Source of the DNA: Epichloe hybrida
Lineage: Eukaryota; Ascomycota; Sordariomycetes; Hypocreales; Clavicipitaceae
Assembly (NCBI GenBank): GCA_019022495.1
Contig: JAFEKR010000033.1
Coordinates: 310,001-374,000 of the forward strand
Reading direction: 5' to 3'
Length of the DNA: 64,000 bases
This document shows positions 46,733-57,191 of this stretch, one piece after another. The notes beneath the pieces were generated by a model. That model was not told the origin of the DNA. It ran no database searches and saw nothing but the letters and a program-made list of their open reading frames with translations. The number at the start of each line of letters is the position of its first letter. Positions within the stretch are counted from its first letter, which is position 1. Position numbers and translations under genes: made by a program.

Positions 46733-49605
46733 TCAAGTGGATGCTGACACGCTCAACTCATTCATTCGCATGATAAACTCCTCCTGTAGGCGTTTCAAAT
46801 AGCCTGGCAGGATTTCGTAGTCGCCGTGCTCTGCCGCTTGTTGAAGAGTTTCGTAAAGATTGAGAACCAATTTGCGACGAGCCAAGACATTCCGAGCCTC
46901 TGGATTCTGCTGATTCTGCTGTCTACGCCGCCTGATCTCGCTCGCCACCTCTTCTGCACGTCGAGTGAAGTCTTCCGGAAACCCAAGAGATCTTGCTAAT
47001 TCGATTCCATAGTGCTCGGTGGTGTCAACAGTGCCCTGAGTGGCCTTGTACAGCATTGCCAGCCGCGGCACGCCATCATCCGACATTGTTTTTTTGGATG
47101 CCAGGTGAAGACACACCACACCCGGACGTTTTTCGAGTACATGAACAAGGTCGACAAAGTGCGTGGCAAACCATACAAACGCTTTGGATTGAATCAAGGC
47201 CTCCGACATGGCAATGGCAATGGCCAGACCGTCCCGCGTGCTGGTTCCTCTCCCTAGCTCGTCTATGATCACCAGGCTTTTGTCGTCCACATTTCTGAGA
47301 ATAAAGGCCATTTCCCTCATCTCTACAGAAAAGGTAGAAAGATTCGCTTCCAAATTATCAGAGAGAGAAACGCGGGCAAATATGTTGTGAATGAGCGAAA
47401 AAGATGCATAGGCTGCGGGAACAAAACATCCGACCTGTGCCATGATCTGTAACAGCGCCGCGGCCTTGATGTATGTACTCTTTCCTCCCATGTTGCATCC
47501 TGTAACAATCTGGAACCCGTTCTGCTCGGTGGCATAATAGTCATTCGGTACAAAATCCTCATATAGGATCTAAACGGTTAGTTCTGCTGTAACATGCGGG
47601 GGCTTTAATGCATGAGGAAATACCTTGTCCAGCACAGGATGCCTCGCCGCCTTCATGGCGAACGCTCCCCTGAACTCTGGCCTAGTGTAGTCCCTCATAA
47701 TCGTGAGGTGTGCAAAAGACGCCACCATGTCAAGAAGCGCCACGGATTCACACAGTCTAAATAGCTGAGGTGCCGACGCTCTGAGCATAATGATCAAGTC
47801 TTGAATGATAGCGTCACTGCGTGCGATTATTTCGTTGGAGATATCGGAAAGTCGGCCATTCAGTTTGATAAGCTGCATTGTCTGGCACTCGATGCCAGTC
47901 TGTTTTCTAACAACGTTGATGAAAACGGCAGGTATCTCTCCAGCGTCGCGATCCATACTTTTAAGCCTGAGCCAGTACTTTCGCCCATTGTCGAACTTCA
48001 AGGTTGTTTGTAGCCCAATTTCTCCTGCGACACTCAAGTCAGATATATAAATTCTGCATAGCTCTTGGGGGGGGGGACGAACTCTCAACCTCTTGCACAT
48101 GAAGGTGGATCTCCTCCGTGAGCTCTTTGTAGGTTTGGCGCGCGACGTCGAGCAAGCCACTAATGCCAGCCCTGACTGCGAATATTCTTGCGTTGCGCAT
48201 ATCGAGTGGAGTTGACATAACGGTAACATCTGCTTCTATTATCGTTTGGATGCTCAGTAGAATTGGGTCGGATACGCTGGGATCGCAAATGTCACGGATT
48301 TTGAGCAACAATGGGCTGTTACATCCAGAAAGTGCCTGGTGGAGCTGTGGGATTGACTCGAGAAATGACTTGGTCACCAGGATGCGATTGATGTGTTCTT
48401 CGACTTGAGCTATCGTGGCCTTTTTGGTCAGTGTGATCATCTATATCTAATCAGCAATGGGCTTGCGCACGGCTTGAACGGGCTGCTTCATGCCTTTGTG
48501 AGAACCCTTTCGACGTCTGTAAAGTTTCCCAAAGCTGGCCACGATTAGTCATGCACCAGTCAAAACTTGTCTGACATGAATAACAAACCCGCTCGTACAC
48601 TGTGGAAAATCTCTTCCTCTCCAGTGAGCTCTTCCACGGCATCATACCGAGGCCCAATGAAAGTATCATACTTGGTTGGTGGTTGTAGGATGTTACTTCT
48701 TAGCGTGCGGCTTCCCATGGGCGTCAATGTCTGGTTGAGTATCCCGAACAGACAATCCTTGGATTTGGGATTCCTGATGCTTTGCACTATCTCCAGGGAC
48801 TGTAGTGCCGAAATGTCAATCATCATCGTGTCCTCCGATGGGCGATATCGAATGCGCAGCGAATGTGGAGCGAATGTCACTGTAAAGGTTTGTTCAATGT
48901 ATTTCATGGCATAAGGAAAGTCAGTGTCAAGGTGGTTATGTGCCCTTTGGATACCCTTACCGCTGCAAAAGAGCTTACGCTGTAGTATTTTCCATCCACG
49001 GCCACTTTGATTGGATCTATATCACTTTCAAAAGCCAAGTTGTGTAGGTACTCCAATCCATCTTTTTCAGACCACGCCGACCGGTCCATTAATTCGATTC
49101 GAGCGTCGGGAATCAATTCGTTAACAAGAGTGAACAGAACATTGTCTCTGATGGGAGGGCAGGCGGTAGACATGAAGACCATTCGAGAAGGGTTCGCCAT
49201 TTGAAGCTTATGGATCGTCTTGACGTAAGACTGGTTGTCGCATATCTGGCTCAGAGTGGCTTCGCCAAGTGTGATATCCACAAGGGCAACTCCAACCAAC
49301 GGTAAGACGCCCCGCGCTTCTCCTATAGCACAAACTACGGTTTGATCATCATTTGTTCCCAAAATCGTAGACAAAGTCCCGGGTCGAGACTTGCGACCAG
49401 ACGCTGAGGTCGAAGGCCGCGAGACAGAACCGCGGGCATTCGATGTGGATGTTCGCGGCCCTGTGCTGACAAACGATTGAACTGTCCGAGCAGTACTTCT
49501 CCCGTCCGTTGAACCCCGTTGCTGGGGACGTCCATTATGAAGTTCGGCATGGCTTTTGAAGTGACTCGACGCCGTCTCGAAAGCAGACCTTGAAGAGCGT
49601 GTCAT
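46733..49605 (-). CDS. MSH4: MSH4, meiotic MutS homologue
   Basis: Meiosis-specific MutS-family ATPase that, with MSH5, stabilises recombination intermediates for crossover. Six exons: 49605-48961, 48910-48589, 48534-48494, 48440-48083, 48024-47624 and 47569-46733, giving 867 residues. After a Ser/Arg-rich leader come the MutS connector, lever and clamp regions (FAPHSLRIRY, MMIDISALQSLE, IECQTMQLIKLNGRLSDISN). The ATPase follows: Walker A GCNMGGKST (Lys619) and IIDELGRGTSTRDGL. The MutS I mismatch-reading domain is absent, as expected for MSH4. Exon junctions were set by matching conserved MSH4 blocks. Introns 2, 4 and 5 are GT-AG. Intron 3 (48493-48441) has a GC donor. Intron 1 (48960-48911) needs an AT in place of AG at its 3' end. 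Identity is near certain; functionality is open. Confidence 0.93.
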
Positions 49606-51014
49606 TACCAGGGGTGCTCAAGTTGCTCAGTCCGGCTAATTCCTTGTTCGAAGAAGACGGAGTTATTGTAGATGACAGAAGGACAAGTAATGAGTAAAGG
49701 GCGGTTTGAGCTGGTGGATTGATTGGGGGTTCAAGTTTGACTACATGGAAGTGTTTCATAAGAGCAGAACATATCGTTCAAGGCGGAAAAAATGTGATTG
49801 CAGTCGAGTAAATGCCAGGCAGTTGTGGTAGAGGGCTCCTTCCGTTGTAGAGGGCTCCTTCCGCTGTAGATGGATTATTCCAGAGCCGCCAAGCCAATCA
49901 TTTTTTTTTCTGATGATCTCCTTGACGTGAAAACTGGAGGAATAATATCAAAATGTATATATTTGCTGCAAGTGAGCAAGAGAAAAAGAACATACAACAG
50001 CCGGTGTTCGCTGGTCGTCACCGACCTAACTAGTAATCTGCCCTAGGGTTACAGTAAATCTTAGCTCTAATAAAGTTTATCTTATATCTAGGGTAAAGCC
50101 TTTTAACTAGTAACATAGTATATATAAAGTATATACAAGGTATATGACATTATATAGTATAAACTCTTAGCTAATTAAGTTTCTTTATAAGTTAATTTAC
50201 ATAACTGTCATGGTCTAGCCCATAGGGCTAATCGCGGGTGCCTGCGCCACCATGTGGGTTTAACCCCAATTCCGTTGCGCCATAGGCAAAAGAATACGCA
50301 TTGTACAAGTCATCATTTACTTGTACAATTGACACCTATATTGCTAGGTCTAGGCAAAGCCTAGATCATCACAATAACTTACCTAATATATACTATATAC
50401 TTACTATTATGAGCTTTTTTTTCTTTCTTCTTTTATTTATTTATTTATTTATTATTATCATTACTTTTACCTTCGAGGTGCACCTACAGAGCCGGGTTTG
50501 CATGGCACGTCAGCTTAACATACCCTGATCTTGCCAGGGCCATGGGGAAAAGCAAAGCTCTCGTGGATTTGCATGAGAAAAAATGCAGGTGGCCAAAGAT
50601 CAAAATTTCTACATGATCGAAACGGCCTAAGGATAGGACTGGATATAGTAATACTTCTTTAGTCCTCATAGCTAAACGCATCTGATCTAACCCCATTACC
50701 CGATCCACTTTACATGCAAGGCGCAAATAGGTGACCGCGTGATGATCGACTAAGGAAGGACGGATCTCTTAGACACCAAAGTCGAGAGGTAGTCAAGGAA
50801 GGACTGAGTTACGGTAAGAACAGAATCATGTCCGGAACTGGAAGGTTGGTGCGAGTAAGACATAGTGTGTTGTGGCACGTATTGATAGGGTGGTCTTTGA
50901 AATGACTTGTAAGGGTTTTGATGGTGATGAAGGAAGTCGGGAGTAGATTAGAAATGGGGGAAGATGGCCCTTTAAGTACTGCACTGGAGCGGCGTGTAAT
51001 CACCAGAAAGAGAA
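49606..51014. other. intergenic with AT-rich stretch and solo LTR
   Basis: Contains a tandem duplication of tagagggctccttccg near 49830-49865, an AT-rich patch at about 50030-50205, the solo LTR at 50206-50373, and TTTATTTA-type low complexity at about 50425-50465. No intact gene seen. Confidence 0.5.
50206..50373. mobile_element. solo LTR (168 bp) with 5 bp target-site duplication
   Basis: The element begins tgtcatggtctag and ends ctagatcatcaca. The ends start with TG and finish with CA and form an imperfect inverted repeat (11 of 13). The 5 bp ataac lies immediately on both sides (50201-50205 and 50374-50378). An internal palindrome with a 10-base perfect stem (ttgtacaagt and acttgtacaa, 50301-50328) is present. 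There is no internal gag-pol, so this is a solo LTR left by recombination, or a very short non-autonomous element. It is GC-balanced although its surroundings are AT-rich. Confidence 0.82.
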
Positions 51015-51318
51015 TCGCCTGTGACAGGATCACAGTATGGACAATTTATTCTTGGTCGTCTGCCGGGCCGGCTGAAAGGCGCCAAGGACGAGGAGCTGAA
51101 GCGCTGGCTCGAGCTCGAAGAAGACAGCTCAATCTCCTATCATAAAGCAACAAAAATAGATGAGGACATTGCGGCCCAGCTAGTATACGTAGCAACTCGC
51201 GAGAAACTCTGCCGAACCCTCAACAAACAAGAAGCACGATTCGGTCTCTCGGATCCAATTTTCATTTTCTATTACTTGGTTTGTACAGCCAGCGCCCCTA
51301 GAGACCGCGGCCATGATC
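51015..51318 (+). other. coding-like fragment, unrecognised
   Basis: A frame from about 51021 reads like real protein (GQFILGRLPGRLKGAKDEE, then KATKIDEDIAAQLVYVATRE and LNKQEARFGLSDP) for about 90 codons, preceded by a possible tgacag splice acceptor at about 51015. It has no ATG and runs antisense into the kinase 3' end. No family was recognised. It may be an exon or relic of a gene or mobile element. Confidence 0.3.
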
Positions 51319-52161
51319 AAATACTTGGCCACATTCCAGTAAGAGGTCATTTGCAGTCATGTATTGGTCATTCCAGCAGCCTTGGATAATTGAGCCGCCA
51401 TAGAGGTTACTGACCATGGGAAACTCGCCCTTCTCGAATAGTTCGTCAACCCTGCACCCGTACGCAAAGGGGTCTTCTCCGTCAACCCAGTGCGGCCAGT
51501 GGCCTGACATGATCGTGTAGAAGACAGAACCTAAGCTGAATATATCGGTAGCTTCAGTGGAGCTGGGTGCCTTGCGAGGGTCGAAGAAACCCGGGTCAGG
51601 GAGGTTGAGGCCAACCAGTTTCCCGTACGTTGAACCTCCAAAGTCGCAGAGACGGATATCAGCCCGGCCATCGGGACATGAGTAGAGAAGGTAATTCTCA
51701 GGCCGTAAATCTGAGTGGATCACACCTTTTGAGTGCAAGTAAGCGATAGCTTCTGTAGCTTGCAAGCACCAAGCGGCTTGAATCTCAGGGGTCATCGTGG
51801 GAAACCAATCATTAATGTACTGCTGAAGATTTCCTTTGTCCGCTTCTGCAAACCTGAAGCCCTCAGGGTCAGATCGTCCCAGAAATCTGCAAGCTCGTCA
51901 GTTTTGGCCTGATGGAAAAAATTCAAGGTCCTGCTTGTACTTCACGATGCGTGGATGGTCACCTAGCACCTTGAGAATCTCTCCTTCGATAAAAAAACTG
52001 CTTTTTGCCTCCTGAGCAGCGCGGTGTTTTTGCTCGGCATCAGGAAAATCCCACCAGGCGTAACGTGGATATTTCAGCACAATGTTGCCCTCCAGCCTTC
52101 CAACTATGGCATTGGTACTGTGGTGAATAATAGCGATCACCTGGGGGGGTTCGTACTCCAT
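51298..52161 (-). CDS. compact fungal protein kinase (HSDLRPEN type)
   Basis: Predicted Ser/Thr-type kinase of 269 residues, just the catalytic domain. Exons are 52161-51941 and 51886-51298. The 54-base intron 51940-51887 (gtacaa to tgcag) removes an in-frame TGA and joins HPRIVK to FLGRSDPEGF, restoring the normal spacing. Seen: ATP-site Lys30 (IVLKYP), Glu59 or Glu61 of the C-helix, the catalytic loop HSDLRPEN (Asp133, with Ser for Arg in HRD), CDFG at 154-157 and the C-lobe DIFSLGSVFYTIMSGHWPHW. The glycine-rich loop is degenerate. This form is common in expanded lineage-specific kinase families of ascomycetes; substrates are unknown. The 3' end overlaps the unassigned + strand fragment. 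Confidence 0.8.
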
Positions 52162-53761
52162 GCCGATAGCATTGCGTGACGTGTGGACATCATTTAATGT
52201 CTCCTGGTTATCTGGTTGAGCGTTTGTGGATTAAGAAGAGGTATCAGCTTACTTTCGCTGTGCTTTCAAGCTGATGCGAGAAAAGCCGACGGCAGGGAAA
52301 AAATATACGACTGAGAGCTTGTGGAAGCAAACTCAACTGTCGCAGGAACAGGCGCCATACGATCCGCACATATGACATGGTCTGCAGTTGTCCAATGTGG
52401 ATTACTGATGTTGTGACTTGTAGAGGATCGTCCAGCCTACGTGTTCGTTCCGCGTAATCCATCCCTTAAAAAGACACGTGATTTGGATGACTAAGCTGAG
52501 TGCTGTGGAGAAACAGTGGCGCAAGAGTTTCGGTAATCTATTCTGTATGGAATACATAGGAATGGATTTTATGACGACGGTCAGGAGAAAATAAAGTGAA
52601 TTCCACCCTGAGAGGTTCATAGTCAATTAAGCTTAGACATATACAGGTAGTTTCATGGCCTCGGACAACCATAACGACCGCATTTCGCTCCAACACGGCT
52701 TAATCCCATTTGGTTCTGCTTAGCGCCGGTACACTGCGGGGTACCTTGGTGCCCACAAGATTCGAAATTGACAAATCTCTTGATGTCTACAACCGCAGCT
52801 GTAGATCTTTGTAGATACGTTTTGCTGGCACATTCTAGCGCCAGTATGATTAGATATCGCTTCAATATGGTCAGCAATAATACATACTTGAATCAATAGG
52901 TCTGGGTTGCTATTATCAAGTGTTCCTTGCAGGATAATTGTGAATTGTGAAAGACAGGTACGAGAAGATGAATAGAATGAAGCTGTTTCTAATATAAGTT
53001 GACGAATAACCAAGGCCATTTTCTGATAGCTCTAACAATTAATATGTAGGCACTGGTGCTCTAGGCAGAAGTGCACATACAGATGATCGTCGTGGCTCGG
53101 CTGTGAAAGGTGCACAAGATGATTGATCTTTAGCTCACGCATGTTTGCTCCGCAAGCTGAGATGGGTCGGGTGCATAAATTGGCATGCAATGTGTACCAT
53201 AATTGGTGTTAGCTTCGCACGGGCTTGTGCCAAGACTGCTCCCGATCAGCTATCATTCTAATACAAGTTAGTGGATGTTAGATCGCCCCGATCACTAAGC
53301 TGGCGACTTTCGAGAGCTTTTCTAATTAAAGCATGAGCCTAGAATGGGAAGAGCCGCGGAAGGATAGAGCGGCAAGATGAATCCAGATTTACAACACATG
53401 AAAAAATAAGTCTTGAGGAGGGGCAATCGCTGTTATGGTATCAGCACACTGGGAACCGTTTGCAACGGCGTTACGGTCGCTAACGGTCTGCAGGTCAGAA
53501 CGGTAGAAACCGTAAGATGTCCAGGCCGATTTTCGGAGTTGCCTCGCTTCGGGTAACTTGTGCTGGCTCAACCGTCTGACGTACTGTAGTTCAGGTCCAT
53601 CCTCAAATCCACTCACTCGTCTCTCTATCGATGTGCACTTATTACACAAGCCATACATGGGCCCCGTTCACCGCCATGTTTCGCATCCTGGCAGCTGCTG
53701 CAGTACCCGAAATGGACATATTCGATACGTCTGAAGACCTGATCTTGCCCTAAACAAGCGT
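52162..53761. other. intergenic, nothing recognised
   Basis: 1.6 kb upstream of the kinase with only short, non-protein-like ORFs on both strands. Moderately AT-rich. No tRNA cloverleaf or repeat was recognised. Confidence 0.45.
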
Positions 53762-54066
53762 ATGGAGCGGCGGGAGTTCAAGATTGTCAGGAACAGGTCG
53801 TACCGCCGCAAACCGGGCGGTGATGCGCCCGGAAACGAGATTGTACGGTGCGATCTCGTCTGCGACAGAGGAAGTCGAAGAAGACGGACTGCCCCTGGAA
53901 AGCAAAGGCCGTTTATCGTAAGGCCATCGGTGGCTGGGTCTTGACCATTCTTTGCGATCAACACAACCATGAGGCTGGGACACCTGAGCCCCCTTCCTCA
54001 GTTGAGCACAGTGAAATGGAAAGTCAGGTCGATACAAGTGGGCATTTATTTCATTTCGAGACATGA
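53762..54066 (+). pseudogene. FAR1-type DNA-binding domain fragment, frameshifted
   Basis: Frame one (from ATG 53762) reads FKIVRNRSYRRKPGGDAPGN followed by EIVRCDLVCDRG, the start of a FAR1/MULE-type zinc-binding domain. Its continuation, KKTDCPWKAKAVYRKAIGGW then VLTILCDQHNHE, lies in another frame, with the switch at about 53870-53885. CDRG, CPW and HNHE are the expected metal-ligand blocks in order. Either an indel broke it or a tiny unusual intron is present. Downstream frames to about 54560 contain a Gln/Arg-rich segment (MDQSDRSNALAQLQLRVAAM) that may belong to the same gene. Such proteins derive from Mutator-like transposases and are multiplied in fungal genomes. Confidence 0.55.
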
Positions 54067-54829
54067 TAGGACAAACACAATCTAATTTGGAAGATAGGTG
54101 CACGAGTTTGGGATACAGCTCGATGCAGATACGTCAGCGGCCCTTCAAGTTGCAGGCGTATCTAACAGTGCCTTACGTCTTACCGGTGACAAATTTCATC
54201 AATCCAAGGTTTTGACTATCGCAGTATGGATCAGTCGGATCGTTCAAATGCCCTGGCCCAGCTGCAATTACGGGTGGCTGCCATGTATGCCGTCCAGAAC
54301 GAGGATTTGCAGCGACAGAAGCGGCAAACTGCCCAAGACTCTAACAGGGAAGCTCTTGCCGCACAGAAACAACGGTCAACAAGGCAACAGAAGAATAGGA
54401 TCGACCACCCAGCACTCCCAGCAGCTCTCAGGTGCTGCAGCAGAGCAACACCAGGTACTGACACACAATCTCGTGGTTTCCAACACCACCCACTCCCCCG
54501 AAGCTCTCATGCAGGAACCACATTTTCAGCTGGCAGACCGAGGAGGACGAGGGCTGATCGATTGAATTCTACATAAGACTTGGGTAGGGTACAGCCACAA
54601 AGTACGTGGCATTTGAACGGGAAGAAGCCGTATTCACATCGGGATCTGGATGTTAATGCATTTTTCTTAGTGGGGCAGGATATCGCTCACCGCCTAAGGT
54701 TTATCAGAGTTTTGCCGCCCCGCCATCCCGCTGCGAAGAAGTGGGTGTGATGGGCAAAAAAAAAAAAATGTTGGGGGAATTCCTCTTCCATTATTACTGT
54801 TCCAGCACGAACTTTGGCAAATTGGCGGA

Positions 54830-56512
54830 ATGGCGACTGTCGTTCCCCCACCTTCAAAACGGCAGCGCCGCGAGGATCTTGAACGATCAAGATTACAACA
54901 AGATGTAACCACAGCCATGATCGGGCCAGCCGGCTCCTTCAAAGCTCGGTTCCTGGACGGCGACGGCAACCAAGTCTGCGACGTGATCGAGGTGCCCTTG
55001 GTAGATGCATCGGAGAAGAACCTGTCCCTTCTGATGAACACATTGTTAGCAAGAGTCAGTTGCTTGCTCGGTCTGTAGACAACGTGTTTTTTTTTCTCGC
55101 CACTGACCTCTCCCTCCCCCACAGGATCGTGAGGAATATCTTCCTTACCGATTTCGTATCCATATTCCAGATTCCGACATAATCGTCGACCAGTACCCGA
55201 CAGATCTTCTGGAATTGTTGAGAAGTCATGGAATCGAGAATCCTTTTGAGACGACTGTTACATTAACTGCCGAGCCACAGTCTGTATTCAAGGTGCAGGC
55301 TGTTACGCGAATGTCACATAGAATACCCGGTCACGGTGAGGCCATTTTAGCAGCGCAGTTTAGTCCAGCCACGAATACCCGTCTTGCCACCGGCTCTGGT
55401 GATAAGAGTGCTAGGATATGGAACACAGAAACTGGAACCCCGAAACACACTTTAAGTGGCCATTCTCATTGGGTCCTGTGTGTGGCCTGGTCTCCTGATG
55501 GTCAGCGCCTGGCCACGGGCAGCATGGACAAGTCTGTCAGACTTTGGAACCCAGAAACAGGAAAACCAACTGGATCTCCCCTCACCGGCCACGCGAAATG
55601 GATCACAAATATTGCCTGGGAACCGTACCATTTGTGGCGGGATGGCACTCCTCGGTTGGCCAGCGCAAGTAAAGACGCAACAGTTCGTATCTGGGTCGTG
55701 AACACAGGTCGCACCGAGCATGTCCTCTCGGGGCACAAGAGCTCCGTCAGCTGCGTTCGTTGGGGTGGGACCGGGCTCATTTACACAGGGAGCCACGATA
55801 AGACCATTCGCGTATGGGACGCCGAGAAAGGCACCTTGGTCCACACGCTATCATCACATGCTCACTGGATCAACCACCTGGCGCTTTCCACAGATTTTGC
55901 ACTGCGAACAGCATACCATGATCACCAGCCCACCCCGACTACTGATGAGGCGAAAAGGGCAAAGGCAAAGGAGAGGTTTGAAAAGGCAGCCAAAGTCCAA
56001 GGAAGAATATCCGAGAGGTTGGTCTCAGCCAGTGATGACTTCACCATGTATCTTTGGGAGCCGTCCCAAGGAAGCAAACCGGTCGCCAGAATGGTTGGTC
56101 ATCAGAAACAAATCAACCATGTTACGTTCTCGCCCGACAACACCCTGATTGCTAGTGCAGGCTGGGACAACCACACAAAGATTTGGAGCGCAAGGTACGT
56201 GTCACCCGGTTATCTCAATCGAAATCATTTGGGGCATTGACCTGACATGGGCGCAAAAGGGATGGGAAGTTCATCAACACTCTTCGTGGTCACGTTGCTA
56301 CCGTGTACCAGTGCGCCTTCTCTGCAGACTCCCGATTGCTCGTTACGGCATCAAAGGACACAACCCTCAAGGTATGGTCAATGGCATCATTCAAGCTTGC
56401 AGTCGACTTGCCCGGGCACAATGACGAGGTGTACGCCGTAGATTGGGCACCTGACGGCAAGCGCGTTGCCAGTGGAGGAAAAGACAAAGCTGTCAGACTG
56501 TGGCAGAACTAG
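54830..56512 (+). CDS. RSA4: Rsa4/Notchless, WD40 ribosome-assembly factor
   Basis: Nucle(ol)ar factor on pre-60S particles whose N-terminal domain is pulled by the AAA ATPase Rea1/Midasin. Three exons, 54830-55054, 55125-56194 and 56260-56512, with introns gtcagt...cacag and gtacgt...aaaag, give 515 residues, the normal size. The NLE (ubiquitin-like) domain lies at about 35-110, containing FLDGDGNQVCD and LPYRFRIHIPD. It is followed by an eight-bladed WD40 propeller with repeated GH...W/D motifs from HRIPGHGEAI to DKAVRLWQN at the end. The blade GTPRLASASKDATVRIW contains a typical insertion. Intron positions are supported by an unbroken WD pattern across junctions. Confidence 0.96.
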
Positions 56513-56793
56513 AACTCATTTCAGCGCGAAGTCGAGGGAGAGTAGTGCCAGAAGGATGACACATTTGGACTGAATAAGCGGTGAATAAAATCTAGAAGGC
56601 ACAATTTCTCGCCACCAACAGCTACACCTCGCCTGCTTATCCTCGATAGTTGCGAGGTCCGTGTTCTCAATCAACATCAGTAGATGTGGCAAACACGATT
56701 GTAGCATTCAAATCCTCTGCTAAAAAAAAATTCCAGGCTGGCAAGCATGGCATCTGGTTGCAGGTGCCGCTCCGATGCTGCACAAGAGAAGAA
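56513..56793. other. RSA4 3' region
   Basis: No feature recognised. Confidence 0.4.
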
Positions 56794-57191
56794 ATGATGA
56801 TGGATCCCGTCTAGGAATACTACCACGGCGGAATATTTGACTTTTGTCGCTTCCTCGGCATCAACATTAGTGGTGAGAATGGAGACGGCAAAGTGTAAGT
56901 TTGTGATGAGCTTGAAAGCGTCAGCGAGGTGCTGGAATTGGACCACGACAAGACCAACTTCCGAATATTCGTACTCGATGCGAACACTGGGCGTAACGAT
57001 GTGTCAAGACTCTTGCGCCAAGCGCGCTCATTATTGACGGTACGTACGGCATAAATAAGAGCCATTTGACCTTCAGGGAAGTGGAATATTTGCTCCGACC
57101 ACTTCTACCCCCCCAAATTCTCACCCAGTCGCAAAGGGGTATCAGCCTCGTCGCAGGCAAAAAAATGACGTATTACGCCCCGGCAAGATAG
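56794..57191 (+). pseudogene. decayed gene of unknown family
   Basis: Not recognised. One frame reads protein-like for about 85 codons: EYYHGGIFDFCRFLGINISG then ENGDGKV, and after a stop ELESVSEVLELDHDKTNFRI then FVLDANTGRNDVSRLLRQAR. It is broken by TAG at 56812 and TAA at 56896. At about 57046-57048 the sense shifts to another frame (INKSHLTFREVEYLLRPLLP, then QSQRGISLVAGKKMTYYAPA) until TAG at 57189. Amphipathic helices and balanced composition argue for a former coding region with two nonsense changes and one frameshift. Unrecognised introns could account for part of this. Confidence 0.45.

Noticed and set aside
51898..51900. In-frame TGA in the kinase as a nonsense mutation
   Set aside because: A 54-base GT-AG intron (51940-51887) removes it and restores the conserved kinase spacing.
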